This document shows, in pieces, positions 44,912-54,547 of a stretch of DNA of 64,000 nt. The notes under the pieces were generated by a model, which ran no database searches, was not told where the DNA came from, and saw only the letters and a list, made by a program, of their open reading frames with translations. Position 1 is the first letter of the stretch, and every line of letters starts with the position of its first letter. Origin of the DNA: Rhizobium glycinendophyticum (GTDB lineage Bacteria > Pseudomonadota > Alphaproteobacteria > Rhizobiales > Rhizobiaceae); NCBI RefSeq assembly GCF_006443685.1, contig NZ_VFYP01000006.1, forward strand, positions 1 through 64,000, given 5' to 3'. Position numbers and translations under genes: made by a program.

Positions 44912-46576
44912 ATGAGGCCAGATGTGCCAAATCCATTTCAATATTGCCGATCGACACCTGCCCGTGAATCTACTGAAGCCGATTGGGCGGCTGCGCGCAG
45001 GCTCGCGGACCAACTGGATCGCATCCTGGAAGGATACGGTTCGCGCAAATCGGCCATTGACCGCGCTGCTGCGGAATTGAGGCTGTCGTCCCGACAAATA
45101 TACAATCTCTTGGCCCGATATCGAACCGACAGAACGGTGACCGCGCTCCTGCCGCGCACATCCGGCCCCCGGCGAAAGCGGATCTCGGCGGACGTCGAAG
45201 CTATCGTTGCGAGAACTTTGCAGGAGCAGTGGCTCACCCTCGAAGCGCCGCCATTGGCTCCGGTCGTCGCCGAAATCCGCGCGCGCTGCGAGGAGGCAGG
45301 CCTGTCCCAGCCATCGTATGTCACTGTCGCGCGCAGGATCCCTGAATTGTTTTCAGCCGAAACGATCGCGAGGAAGCGCTCGGCCAATCCGAAACATTTG
45401 TTGCGGCTGAAGCCACGGCCTGGATACATCCATGCAACAAACCCATTAGATGTCTGCCAGATCGACCACACGCCGACGGATGTAAATTTCGTCGAGGTCA
45501 TCGATGGGGCCGGGGTTTTCGTCGGGCGGGCGTATCTGACACTGGTGACCGACGTTGCCACCCGTGCCATCCTGGGCTTTTGCCTATCGCTGGAAAAACC
45601 CTCGGTGCTGTCGGTGGCGCTTTGCCTTGCGCAGGCGATTTGCCCCAAGGATGGCTGGCTCGCATCGCGCGATATTCGCCATGACTGGCCAATGTATGGA
45701 AGGCCCCGGCTGCTTGTGGCCGACTCGGCGATGGAGTTCAAGGGGCATGCTTTTCAGCGAGGCTGCGACGAATACGGGATCCGCATTCGATATCGGGATC
45801 GCGCTCGGGTTCACCACGGCGGCGTCGTGGAACGGCTTCTAGGAAAGCTGAACGGTGTGTTGGCAACATTACCGGGCACCACGAAACGTTCCGTGGCAGC
45901 TCGTGACGAATATCCTGCCGAACACCGTGCCCGCCTCTCATTTTCCGAATTGGAGCGGTGCGTGGTCCTGGCGATCCTGGATCATAATCGCCATCAAAAT
46001 CCGAAAACGCTGAACATTCCCGTCAAGGAGTGGGAGCAGCGTGCGTCAGGCCACCCTCATATCATCGACGACCAGCACCATGTGCTGCTCTCCTTCTTGC
46101 CGGCCGGTCAAAGGCAATTGTCGCCTCAAGGGATCAGTCTGTTCGCGCTGCACTACTATTCGAGTTGGATTGGCAGGCTGGTGCCGGAACGAGATCGGCT
46201 CAGTAAGCTCGAAGTGCGATACGATCCCCGCAATATAAGCCAGATCTTTGTTCGCGACCCCGAAACACAAGTGTTTCGGGCAGTGGAGCGGCGAGATGGC
46301 GTGGTCGCCAGTATCACACTGTGGGAGCATCGGGCCGAAAGGGCACGGAGGCGCGACTTGAGCGGCCGATCCAGCGTCGAGATCGTCTCGCTGCGCCGGG
46401 AAATGACCACGATTGCAAACACCGCCGGGCTTTCAAAGCGCCGGCTGCGCAATGCGGCGCGGGGCATTTATGCCGCGCCCGCGGAAAAACGAATGGCTGA
46501 AACATCGGAATCAGTTCCGATACAAACGATCCAGCAAGAGCGGCCAAAGGCCCGACTACAGGTCGAAGACTGGTAG
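44912..46576 (+). CDS. DDE transposase (TniA/TnsB-like)
   Basis: A 554-residue transposase. N-terminal helix-turn-helix (AAAELRLSSRQIYNLLARYR), then an RNase H-type catalytic core with DVCQIDHTPTD (first D), LLVADSAMEFKG (second D) and GGVVERLLGKL (E), and a C-terminal beta-barrel/tail. The catalytic triad is intact. It lies 55 bases from the RHE_PE00001 gene and is followed by tniB. The C-terminal tail should contact the TniB ATPase. Confidence 0.9.
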   Translation: MRPDVPNPFQYCRSTPARESTEADWAAARRLADQLDRILEGYGSRKSAIDRAAAELRLSSRQIYNLLARYRTDRTVTALLPRTSGPRRKRISADVEAIVARTLQEQWLTLEAPPLAPVVAEIRARCEEAGLSQPSYVTVARRIPELFSAETIARKRSANPKHLLRLKPRPGYIHATNPLDVCQIDHTPTDVNFVEVIDGAGVFVGRAYLTLVTDVATRAILGFCLSLEKPSVLSVALCLAQAICPKDGWLASRDIRHDWPMYGRPRLLVADSAMEFKGHAFQRGCDEYGIRIRYRDRARVHHGGVVERLLGKLNGVLATLPGTTKRSVAARDEYPAEHRARLSFSELERCVVLAILDHNRHQNPKTLNIPVKEWEQRASGHPHIIDDQHHVLLSFLPAGQRQLSPQGISLFALHYYSSWIGRLVPERDRLSKLEVRYDPRNISQIFVRDPETQVFRAVERRDGVVASITLWEHRAERARRRDLSGRSSVEIVSLRREMTTIANTAGLSKRRLRNAARGIYAAPAEKRMAETSESVPIQTIQQERPKARLQVEDW

Positions 46577-46582
46577 TCGGCT

Positions 46583-47461
46583 ATGGAAGATCACCTCTTC
46601 GAACATGTTCGCCCCTTTCTCGACCGCACCATTGAGGAGCGGATCGCGTATATCCGAGCTCCGAGGTGGATCGGGCATCAAGCTGCGATCGAAAGCCATC
46701 AGCGGCTATCGGATTTGTTGTCACGCCCTCCTTCACTGCGCACGCAAGGGCTGATGATTGTCGGGCCTTACGCCAATGGCAAGACGATGATCGTCGAACG
46801 ATTTGCCGTGGATTGCCTGAAGGCCTCCGCAGACCAGAAGGTCTGGATCGTCCAGACCCGGGAAGGTGCAGGACTTGGCCATTTTTACGCCAGCATTCTC
46901 CACGCGCTCAACGCGCCGGGCGGCGATGTGTGGACTGTCGGACGCAAAGCGGAGCAGCTCGACCATCTCCTTGCGGCGCTCAGGCCGAAGGTCCTAATCT
47001 TTGACGAATTCCACAACGCGCTTAGGGGCCGGCCGCGTGACGTTGAAGCAGTCTTCGCATTTCTGCGTCGCATTGGTCGGCAATACGATATCTCGCCGGT
47101 TCTGGTCGGAGAGGTCACGGTTTACGACTACATATGTGCAACCAGCGAGATGGCGAGTCGGTTCGAACTCTTTCCGATTCCGCGCTGGTCGTACGATGAG
47201 GCCTACCTGTCATTGTTGGACAGTCTCGAGGCCGCCTTGCCCCTCGCACGCAGCTCGGATCTGTCGGCGGAGCGAAAGGCCCGACACATTCTTGGTCTTT
47301 CCGAGGGGCTGATCGGAGAGATCGTCGCGATCCTGACCAAGGCCGCGATTGCAGCAATCCAGGAGGGAGACGAACGTATCACCAGATCCTCCATCGATAA
47401 CCTGCGGTACATTCCGCTGTCCAAAAGACGGCATGGGCCCATTCGTGAGGCGCTTCTTTGA
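46583..47461 (+). CDS. TniB/TnsC-like transposition ATPase
   Basis: A 292-residue AAA+ ATPase. Walker A is VGPYANGKTMIV and Walker B VLIFDEFHNAL, with a DEFHN signature usual in TniB. It forms filaments on target DNA and links target selection by TniQ to the transposase. It starts six bases after the transposase stop; its stop overlaps the TTG start of tniQ. Confidence 0.9.
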   Translation: MEDHLFEHVRPFLDRTIEERIAYIRAPRWIGHQAAIESHQRLSDLLSRPPSLRTQGLMIVGPYANGKTMIVERFAVDCLKASADQKVWIVQTREGAGLGHFYASILHALNAPGGDVWTVGRKAEQLDHLLAALRPKVLIFDEFHNALRGRPRDVEAVFAFLRRIGRQYDISPVLVGEVTVYDYICATSEMASRFELFPIPRWSYDEAYLSLLDSLEAALPLARSSDLSAERKARHILGLSEGLIGEIVAILTKAAIAAIQEGDERITRSSIDNLRYIPLSKRRHGPIREALL

Positions 47462-48318
47462 GCCTGCTTGGGCCGTCACTGATGGTGGTCATTCCGCAGG
47501 AGCGCTACCGGGACGTTGTGTATGAACGGTGGCCGGTTAAAGTAGAACCACACGCCGACGAACTCCTGTCGAGCTGGTTACATCGGATCGCTTCTGCCAA
47601 TGGCGTAGCACCGCGAGATTTTGCGCGCGTTCTTGGACTGCGCCACAGAATGTGGTCTGCCAGGTTCGATTTAAAACTTCAGGACGATGTCTTGGACCAG
47701 CTCTCGGAGGGATCTGGAATTCCGAGAGACCGATTGTCGTCAATGGCCTTGCAGCCATGTGATTACAGACACATGCCGCTACCACTGGTCATCAAAGCCC
47801 GTCGTGCTGCTTCGACGTGGCTGCAATTCTGTCCTGCGTGCCTCGATTCTGATCAGCCCCCATATTTTCGGAGGGGATGGCGACACTCGACTAGAATCTC
47901 CTGCTTTATCCACAGGTGCGGATTACGCGACCGTTGCCCATCGTGCCACCGCGGAATTACTGCCTTCGCTCAGCCACGGCTTGTCGGCCAGCATGTCTGC
48001 ACCTCTTGCGCTTATGACCTGCGGCGGGCATCCAAGGTGCCGGTGACCATTGAAGCGCAATACTTTGAACAGATAATCAATCGTTCTATCGGTACAGTGG
48101 CGAACATCCTGGCGACGAACAATCCGCCGAAATGGCCTTGGCGACAAGATTTGATCGCAGTTCTACCGACTATGTCGGTTTCCAGCCGGATACGCTTGTT
48201 CGAGCGCTTCATCCCCGACGACGCCTATCTGGATGAGGGCTTCGTCCTTCCCATTCGGCGGTCGAAGCGGATTATGAAAGATAAAATTGAACCAGCCCGT
48301 CAAGCTGCAGCTCGCTGA
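47458..48318 (+). CDS. TniQ-family target-selection protein
   Basis: A 286-residue TniQ protein. It may start at TTG 47458, overlapping the tniB stop, or at ATG 47482. DELLSSWLHRIASANGV is the family opening; a zinc-binding segment follows with FCPACL, IHRCGLRDRCPSCH and CTSCAYDLR. TniQ proteins choose the insertion site in Tn5053/Tn7-like elements and in CRISPR-associated transposons; no Cas genes are present here. Confidence 0.85.
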   Translation: MSLLGPSLMVVIPQERYRDVVYERWPVKVEPHADELLSSWLHRIASANGVAPRDFARVLGLRHRMWSARFDLKLQDDVLDQLSEGSGIPRDRLSSMALQPCDYRHMPLPLVIKARRAASTWLQFCPACLDSDQPPYFRRGWRHSTRISCFIHRCGLRDRCPSCHRGITAFAQPRLVGQHVCTSCAYDLRRASKVPVTIEAQYFEQIINRSIGTVANILATNNPPKWPWRQDLIAVLPTMSVSSRIRLFERFIPDDAYLDEGFVLPIRRSKRIMKDKIEPARQAAAR

Positions 48319-48432
48319 TCGTCGTGGCGGCATTCGCCTCTTCGGAGGCTGGCGCCTATTCTCAGAAATTTTGCGGAGAACAGGCGTGCAATCTCCGCAC
48401 AGGTTCTGTGCCAGCCTCCCCATCCCACCATA

Positions 48433-49404
48433 TCAGGATAAGGCGTCGCGCTCTCCGACAAGCTCTTCTATCGTTTTGTCCAGCTTACTCTTCTGAAACC
48501 CGTCCAGATCGAGACCTTCAACGACGCTATAATCACCGTCCTCGCACATCACAGGTACGCCACACACCAGACCCTCCGGTATGCCATACTGTCCCTGCGA
48601 TATAACAGCCATCGATGTCCAGCGCCCATCCGTGCCATGCATCCAATCACGCATCTGATCGATCGCTGCATTGGCGGCGGATGCCGCGGACGACGCGCCG
48701 CGCGCCTCTATGATGGCGGTGCCACGCCTTGCGATCTCAGGGATCAGCACCTCCTTGTACCAATGGTCGTCGGCGATGGTCTCGGATAAGGGCCTTCCGG
48801 CAGCCGTTGCATAGGTCCAGTCGGCAAACATGGTCGGCGAGTGATTGCCCCACACAACGAGCTTGTCGATGTCGCCGACGCCACAGGCGGCCTTGCGCGC
48901 CAGTTGGGTCAACGCCCTGTTGTGATCAAGCCGGATCATCGAGCTGACCTGCCTTGGGTTAAAGTCCGGAGCATTGGCGATCAGGATGGAAGCGTTGGTG
49001 TTGGCAGGGTTGCCAACCACCAAAATTTTGGCCCGGCGTCCGGCGACTTCGTTGATCGCCCTGCCCTGCACCTTGAAGATCTCTGCATTCGCAGCAAGCA
49101 GGTCCCGCCGTTCCATACCCTTTGATCGCGGTCTGGAGCCGACGAGGAACGCCGCATCGACACCTTCGAACGCCTGGCGGGGATCATCCGTCATGACGAT
49201 GTTGTGCAGCAGCGGAAAGGCGCAGTCTTCCAGTTCCATGACGACGCCGCGTACGGCGTCCTGGGCTTGAGGCAGATCGAGAAGTCGAAGTTCGATCGGC
49301 TGCGACTTGCCATAAAGGTCACCATTCGCCAGCCGAAACAGCAGGGAATAGCAGATCTGGCCGGCAGCACCGGTCACAGCGATCTTTTTGGGAGTGGATT
49401 GCAT
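48433..49404 (-). CDS. mdh: Malate dehydrogenase
   Basis: A 323-residue NAD-dependent malate dehydrogenase of the cytosolic-type branch: dinucleotide site [16 protein letters not shown], substrate arginines around [14 protein letters not shown] and [10 protein letters not shown], and catalytic histidine in [11 protein letters not shown]. Rhizobial housekeeping malate dehydrogenase normally belongs to the LDH-like branch, so this looks like an accessory, transferred copy. It lies downstream of a solute-binding gene on the same strand. Confidence 0.85.
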   Translation of the reverse strand: MQSTPKKIAVTGAAGQICYSLLFRLANGDLYGKSQPIELRLLDLPQAQDAVRGVVMELEDCAFPLLHNIVMTDDPRQAFEGVDAAFLVGSRPRSKGMERRDLLAANAEIFKVQGRAINEVAGRRAKILVVGNPANTNASILIANAPDFNPRQVSSMIRLDHNRALTQLARKAACGVGDIDKLVVWGNHSPTMFADWTYATAAGRPLSETIADDHWYKEVLIPEIARRGTAIIEARGASSAASAANAAIDQMRDWMHGTDGRWTSMAVISQGQYGIPEGLVCGVPVMCEDGDYSVVEGLDLDGFQKSKLDKTIEELVGERDALS

Positions 49405-49434
49405 GGTCGTTATCTTTCCTGAGACGGTATAGGG

Positions 49435-50196
49435 TTATTTCGAGGGCGTGGTCCAGCCGGCCTTGGCAAAGATCGCCTTGGCCTCAGGGCCCTGAAGGAA
49501 TTGCGAAAACGCTTTGGCGTCGGCATTCTTGCCTCCGCGCTCAGTCAGCACGATCCCGGTGTCTCGATAGATGCGATAGTCCGGTTCGACCTCGACGACA
49601 TCTGCGAGTTTTGGATTGGCGACCTGCCAGATGTTCCAAATGATCCACGCGTCGTAAGACTTGTCCTCGGTCCAGGCTTTTTTGGCTTCGGCACTGTTGG
49701 CGGCAAACGTCTTGATATTGGCGCGAAGAGCTTTCACCTTTTCAATGTCGCCGGTTCGTCCGGCCATGTCTTCCCAAAGACCGTTCTGCCCGGCACCATT
49801 GACGACAAGCACTTTGTGGCCGGGCTTGAACAGATCGGCGAGGCCGGTGATCTTCTCCGGGTTCCCCGGACGCACCAGGATAGCGGATGGGCGCAGGTAG
49901 AGCGGCACGACATCGGCGTCCTTGATCTGGCCGTCCATCGCCTTCACGAAATCCGACATCATCGTCTCGGAGCCGCTGAAGATCAGGTCGGCATTGTCTT
50001 TAGCCTTGCCGATCCATTGCGGCGTCGGGCCGGCGGTAACGATAACCTTGTTGTCGGAGCTTTTCTCGAAGGCGGCTGCCGCCTCCTTCATGGCAGGGAG
50101 TGGTCCACCGGGACCATAGACGTGGATATCGGCGGCAAGCGTTGGTGCTGTCGTGGCGACAAGAATCGCCGCGCCGGTGATGATGGATTTCAGCAT
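49435..50196 (-). CDS. Periplasmic solute-binding protein (AcfC/ModA-like)
   Basis: A 253-residue protein. The signal peptide MLKSIITGAAILVATTAPTL ends at AADI; the mature part starts DIHVYGPGGPLPAMKEAAAA, the opening of AcfC/extracellular solute-binding proteins of the molybdate/thiosulphate type. No ABC permease or ATPase gene is adjacent, so its transport partner is unknown. It is divergent from the LysR gene at 50323, its probable regulator. Confidence 0.85.
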   Translation of the reverse strand: MLKSIITGAAILVATTAPTLAADIHVYGPGGPLPAMKEAAAAFEKSSDNKVIVTAGPTPQWIGKAKDNADLIFSGSETMMSDFVKAMDGQIKDADVVPLYLRPSAILVRPGNPEKITGLADLFKPGHKVLVVNGAGQNGLWEDMAGRTGDIEKVKALRANIKTFAANSAEAKKAWTEDKSYDAWIIWNIWQVANPKLADVVEVEPDYRIYRDTGIVLTERGGKNADAKAFSQFLQGPEAKAIFAKAGWTTPSK

Positions 50197-50322
50197 GGTA
50201 TTTCCTCCGTGTCTGGTAGGAGAAAACTAGCGCCATTCTGCATCAGTTCCATCGCATAATTTTGCTACGAACATTCGGAAAAATCGATTATAACTCGGAG
50301 CAGATTCAAGGTTGCTATCTTC

Positions 50323-51201
50323 ATGACCCTCGACCAGTTGCGCATCTTCGCCGAAGTCGCCCGCCAACAGCACATCACCAAGGCTGCCAAAGCGATGAAC
50401 ATGACGCAGTCGGCCGTCAGTGCTGCGGTCATCGCGCTTGAGGAACGGCACGGCGTGGCTTTGTTCGACCGGATCGGTCGTTCTATCGTCCTAAACCAAA
50501 CCGGAACGATCTTTCTCGAGCATGCACTTCAGGTCTTGGCTGAAGCGAAAGCCGCCGAGTCTGCGCTAAGCGACCTTGCCGGACTTTTGCGCGGGGAATT
50601 GTCTGTTATGGCGAGCCAGACTGTTGGCGCCTATTGGCTGCCTTCCAGGCTTGCGACTTTCCACGCACGCTATCCTGGTCTCGGTCTCGACGTCAGGATC
50701 GGCAATACCGAGGCGGTAGGCGACGCGGTTGAGGCAGGGCGGGTTGAGCTCGGCGTTGTAGAGGGCGCGGTCGACAGACCGGCCTTGTCGTCGCGCATGA
50801 TCGCCACGGATGAGATGATCCTCGTCGTGTCGCCAACTCATCCATGGGCCAAAGGCAAAAAGCTCGGAAAGGCCGATTTTGAAGACGCGACATGGGTTCT
50901 TCGCGAGCCCGGATCGGGAACACGGCTCGCCTTCGAGACGATGATGACGAAAGAGAAATTGAAGCTGCAGGCGTTGAACGTTGCAATTGTCCTGCCCGGA
51001 AACGAGGCCGTGCTCGGCGCAGTCGAGGCCGGCATGGGGGCAACACTGACATCGCGAAGTGCTGCCCAGACCGAACTCAACAGCGGCCTGCTGGTCGAGG
51101 CCAATGCTTCTCCGCTTCCGCGGCCATTCTTCCTGCTCCGGCATAAGGAGCGGTATCGCTCCAAGGCGGCCGATGCGTTCGAAGCCCTGTTGTCGGAATA
51201 G
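50323..51201 (+). CDS. LysR-family transcriptional regulator (CysB/ModE-like branch)
   Basis: A 292-residue LysR regulator with a classical N-terminus MTLDQLRIFAEVARQQHITK and AKAMNMTQSAVSAAVIALEE. The effector domain (GELSVMASQTVGAYWLPSRL) follows. It is divergent from the solute-binding protein with a 126-base spacer. Six bases downstream a UDG-like gene starts, so the two may be co-transcribed. Confidence 0.9.
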   Translation: MTLDQLRIFAEVARQQHITKAAKAMNMTQSAVSAAVIALEERHGVALFDRIGRSIVLNQTGTIFLEHALQVLAEAKAAESALSDLAGLLRGELSVMASQTVGAYWLPSRLATFHARYPGLGLDVRIGNTEAVGDAVEAGRVELGVVEGAVDRPALSSRMIATDEMILVVSPTHPWAKGKKLGKADFEDATWVLREPGSGTRLAFETMMTKEKLKLQALNVAIVLPGNEAVLGAVEAGMGATLTSRSAAQTELNSGLLVEANASPLPRPFFLLRHKERYRSKAADAFEALLSE

Positions 51202-51206
51202 ACACG

Positions 51207-51833
51207 ATGACCTATCGCGGACCTGATACGCTCTGGCACGAGCATCGACGCGAGAAGCGGTTGGCCGCGCTTGACAGCGCGCATATGCAGCCATTGAACG
51301 CCTTCCGGGAGCACCTTCAGCTCAACTCCGACCGGGATATGCCGAACTTCGATCCATACGATGGCGGTATCAGCGCAAGACTGCTGATCCTTTTGGAGAC
51401 GCCTGGACCAAGTCCGGTCGAACGCGGCCGGCGTTTCGTTTCGATCGATAACCCGACCGGCACGGCGAAGAACCTGCGCACGGCGCTGACTGGCGCAGGG
51501 ATATCGCGCCGAGACATCGTTCTGTGGAATACAGTCCCGTGGGTCCGCGCAACCCGAGGCTCGATCGTGGCCAGCGAGCGGCGCGAGGGCATCATGGGAC
51601 TTGCAGGCCTTCTGCCGCTGCTGCCGAACCTACGTGTCGCCATCCTGGCGGGCGCGGTGGCGAGCGGTGCTGAAGGGGTACTGGTGGATGCCGGCATCGA
51701 GGTGATACTCTGCCCCCATCCGAGCCCGACGCTGATCAATACCTCGCCGACGCTGCGCGACCGCCTTCACGCGGCTTTCGAAGCTGCCGCCGCAAAACTC
51801 GATCAATCGAAAACGGCGATCGAAATATCCTGA
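51207..51833 (+). CDS. Uracil-DNA glycosylase-superfamily protein
   Basis: A 208-residue protein of the UDG superfamily: ARLLILLETPGPSPVERGRR carries the first motif region, VLWNTVPWVRA the second, and ILCPHPSPTLINT the C-terminal HPS-type motif. The catalytic Asp/Asn of classical UDG is replaced, so its substrate (DNA glycosylase or other) is uncertain. It directly follows the LysR gene. Confidence 0.78.
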   Translation: MTYRGPDTLWHEHRREKRLAALDSAHMQPLNAFREHLQLNSDRDMPNFDPYDGGISARLLILLETPGPSPVERGRRFVSIDNPTGTAKNLRTALTGAGISRRDIVLWNTVPWVRATRGSIVASERREGIMGLAGLLPLLPNLRVAILAGAVASGAEGVLVDAGIEVILCPHPSPTLINTSPTLRDRLHAAFEAAAAKLDQSKTAIEIS

Positions 51834-51896
51834 ACTATGCGTTGGAACTGATCGATGTACCCTCGTATTTTCTCCTCAACGATCAGGAGAAATTCG

Positions 51897-53039
51897 ATGC
51901 ACAAGGTTGTTGCCTTCAAGAGGCCGGTCACGCCAGCCCCGGACGTTCCTATGCAGGGCTACGTCATACGAAATTTTACGCCAAATTGGTTCGCGACCAC
52001 GATGGGCACCGGCATCCTTTCGGTCGCTCTCGCACAGTTTCCTGGGCATCCGTGGCTTTTCGCGATGGGTCAGGCGCTTTGGCTCTTCAATATCCTGCTA
52101 TTTGCCACCTGCACAACGCTCTACACGGCACGCTGGCTGCTCTATTTTCATGAGGCAAGCCGCGTCTTCTCGCATTCTGTCGTGTCGATGTTTTTTGGCT
52201 GCATCCCGATGGGACTGGCCACGATTATAAATGGCTTCCTGATCTACGGCATCCCGCATATCGGCGACACGGCGGTGGCAATCGCAACGACGCTCTGGTG
52301 GATCGACGTCACACTGTCGCTGGCCTGCGGTCTTGCAATCCCGTTCATGATGTTTACGCGCCAATCCCACTCGATTGACCAAATGACAGCGGTCTGGCTG
52401 CTGCCGATCGTGGCGAGCGAGGTGGCGGCCGTCAGCGGTGGCCTGCTTTTGCCCCACATCGCCGACGCTCAAACGCAGTTGACGGTGCTGATGACCAGCC
52501 TGGTCCTATGGGCCTGCTCGGTTCCGCTGGCCATGAGCGTGCTCGTGATCCTTTTCCTGCGCATGGCGGTCCACAAGCTTCCGCATGTCAACATGGCCGC
52601 CTCGAGCTGGCTGGCTCTCGGCCCGATCGGAACCGGTGCCCTTGGTCTTCTCGTCATGAGCCAGACCGGACCCGCCGTGTTGTCGGCGAATGGATTGGCG
52701 AGCGTTGCTCCGGCCTTCGGTGGTGCCAGCTTCCTCGGCGCGATCCTCCTGTGGGGCTACGGCATCTGGTGGCTGGCGACTGCTGTCCTGATCACCCTGC
52801 GCTACCTTCGCGAGGGCCTGCCATTCAATATCGGCTGGTGGGGCTATACCTTCCCGCTTGGCGTGTTTGCCGTCGCCACACTTCGTCTCTCAACGATGGT
52901 GCCGATGTCGTCTATCGCGATCTTTGGCGCGGTTCTTGTTACTGCACTTGTCTGCATGTGGCTGCTGGTCGCGGCCAAGACGATCAAGGGCACTCTTGAC
53001 CGCTCGCTCTTCGTCTCGCCCTGCCTCAAGGCCGACTGA
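51897..53039 (+). CDS. TDT-family transporter (TehA/SLAC1-like)
   Basis: About 380 residues from ATG 51897 (AGGAGA upstream). Ten hydrophobic segments are visible. NFTPNWFATTMGTGILSVAL is the family signature of tellurite-resistance/dicarboxylate and SLAC1-like anion channels. A phenylalanine gate or sulfite/dicarboxylate substrate cannot be told. A strong terminator follows directly. Confidence 0.88.
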   Translation: MHKVVAFKRPVTPAPDVPMQGYVIRNFTPNWFATTMGTGILSVALAQFPGHPWLFAMGQALWLFNILLFATCTTLYTARWLLYFHEASRVFSHSVVSMFFGCIPMGLATIINGFLIYGIPHIGDTAVAIATTLWWIDVTLSLACGLAIPFMMFTRQSHSIDQMTAVWLLPIVASEVAAVSGGLLLPHIADAQTQLTVLMTSLVLWACSVPLAMSVLVILFLRMAVHKLPHVNMAASSWLALGPIGTGALGLLVMSQTGPAVLSANGLASVAPAFGGASFLGAILLWGYGIWWLATAVLITLRYLREGLPFNIGWWGYTFPLGVFAVATLRLSTMVPMSSIAIFGAVLVTALVCMWLLVAAKTIKGTLDRSLFVSPCLKAD

Positions 53040-53046
53040 TGATCGA

Positions 53047-53082
53047 AACACTCCGGCATTGCTCATGCCGGAGTGTTTTTTC
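53047..53082 (+). terminator. Rho-independent terminator after TDT transporter
   Basis: ACACTCCGGCAT-tgctc-ATGCCGGAGTGT forms a 12-base stem with a five-base loop, followed by a run of T. It sits between the transporter stop and the DsbA-like gene. Confidence 0.9.
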
Positions 53083-53104
53083 TCGTAACCGAACAGGAGA
53101 AGAC

Positions 53105-53725
53105 ATGACGTTTCGTATGATGGCCGTGATCGTCGGCATTGCTTTGGGATGCGTGACATCGGCCAAGGCCGAACCCGTGCAGGATTTGATGAACCCGGCC
53201 GTATTCCAAGACAGCTTCGTTGGCGAGAAGACCGCTCCAGTGACGCTTGTCGTCTATTCCTCCCCAACCTGCAGCCACTGCATCGACTTCCATGAACGAG
53301 ACCTGCCGAAACTGCATGATACATATGTCGCATCGGGTAAGTTGAAGATCGCTTACCGGCCCTTCGTGCGAAACTCGGTGGATGCCGTTATCTTCATGCT
53401 GGCGAATGCGCGGGGCCGAGACAAATTCGACGAGACGGTATCGTCCTTCATGACGAAATTCGATGAGATTGCCGGCGCCGCCAATGCCGAGGATGCATTG
53501 CGCGAGATCGCCGCTAGCATGGGCATCGACCGCGCGGGTTTCGATCGCGCTGTCGCCGATCAGGCCTATCTCGACAAGCTCAATGCTGCGACAACCGAAG
53601 CGAACAAAAAATTCGGAGTCGCCGGCACGCCATCGTTTTTCGTCAACGGCCACCAGGTTCGGATTGAAATGAGTTTCAACGAGGTCGCCAAAGCAGTCAT
53701 GAAAGCCACCGCCAGCCTGGAGTGA
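53105..53725 (+). CDS. DsbA-family thiol-disulfide oxidoreductase
   Basis: About 206 residues with a signal peptide (MTFRMMAVIVGIALGCVTSA, cleaved near AKA-EP). The thioredoxin-fold active site is SSPTCSHCIDFHE (CSHC), and the cis-Pro is in VAGTPSFFVNG. It should act in the periplasm, oxidising or isomerising disulfides. AGGAGAAGAC precedes ATG 53105. It is followed by metal-related periplasmic genes. Confidence 0.9.
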   Translation: MTFRMMAVIVGIALGCVTSAKAEPVQDLMNPAVFQDSFVGEKTAPVTLVVYSSPTCSHCIDFHERDLPKLHDTYVASGKLKIAYRPFVRNSVDAVIFMLANARGRDKFDETVSSFMTKFDEIAGAANAEDALREIAASMGIDRAGFDRAVADQAYLDKLNAATTEANKKFGVAGTPSFFVNGHQVRIEMSFNEVAKAVMKATASLE

Positions 53726-54145
53726 AACCAAAATCTGAGAGTGGCGGAATTCCCTGTGGGAAGTTTTCCTACGATCGACCAGGCTGGTTTTCCTCTGAAA
53801 AGACGGACGACTGGGCGCCGTCGTCGAACGGCTTAGAATGTGTGCTTTTTCGCCCTGTTCCAACCGACTGTTCATTCTCCATACCGTAATCCGCTGCGGG
53901 TATCGCCCTCAGACATCGTTCACAGGCAGATTGGATCCGCCGCGCGTGATCCTCTTGGCGGCATATGAGCAAGCAGTATTTCGGCACGCTTCGTGTCAAG
54001 ATACGCCTTCCATAATTCTTAGCGCAGACCGGCAAGTACCGCGCGTGCCAACCGCTCACGCCGACGTGAGAACAAATACGGATGAGCAATGGAATAAACG
54101 GCGACCCACAGCGTTCTTATCCACTCAAGCCAAAAGGATTTTGCC
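53726..54145. other. Intergenic stretch, nothing recognised
   Basis: The 420 bases between the DsbA-like gene and the DUF305 gene contain no frame with a supported start and no strong hairpin. It probably holds the promoter of the DUF305/propeller pair. Confidence 0.4.
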
Positions 54146-54547
54146 ATGCGCGTCTACAGTTTCATACTTGTTGCCAGTTTCGTCTTTGTGGGAAGTGCAT
54201 CTGCTGAGCAGTCCCACGACCACCATCCGGCGATGAGCATGGAAGATAGCGGCACTTCCACTGCGTTCTCCAAAAGCATGAAGGTCGCCATGGACAAAAT
54301 GCATGCCGGCATGATGGCGGTCCCCGAAACAGGCAATCCAGACCACGATTTTCTGGCGCAAATGATCCCGCATCACCAGGGCGCCATCGACATGGCCAAG
54401 GCTGTGTTGCTCACCACCAAAGATCCGCAGATCCGAAACCTCGCCCAGTCGATCATTACAGAGCAGGCTTACGAAATTCAGTTGATGAATTCGATGCTCA
54501 CACAACAGCGCGGCTCCGTCGCCGCCAACCCGGAGACTTCGAAATGA
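54146..54547 (+). CDS. DUF305/CopM-like periplasmic protein
   Basis: A 133-residue protein with a signal peptide (MRVYSFILVASFVFVGSASA). The DUF305 core is MKVAMDKMHAGMMAV, DHDFLAQMIPHHQGAIDMAK and AQSIITEQAYEIQLMNSML; the M/H-rich helices suggest copper or other metal binding, as in CopM. Its stop overlaps the next gene by four bases (ATGA), so the pair is coupled. Confidence 0.88.
   Translation: MRVYSFILVASFVFVGSASAEQSHDHHPAMSMEDSGTSTAFSKSMKVAMDKMHAGMMAVPETGNPDHDFLAQMIPHHQGAIDMAKAVLLTTKDPQIRNLAQSIITEQAYEIQLMNSMLTQQRGSVAANPETSK

Larger units (their letters stand above)
44858..48318 (+). mobile_element. TniA-TniB-TniQ transposition module
   Basis: Three adjacent plus-strand genes (DDE transposase, AAA ATPase, TniQ-type target protein) form a Tn5053/Tn7-like module, spaced by 6 and -4 bases. 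No resolvase gene is present. The 44866-44911 stretch before the transposase holds two AACGATT copies and may be the left end. I could not identify a matching right end past 48318, so the limits are approximate. Confidence 0.6.
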
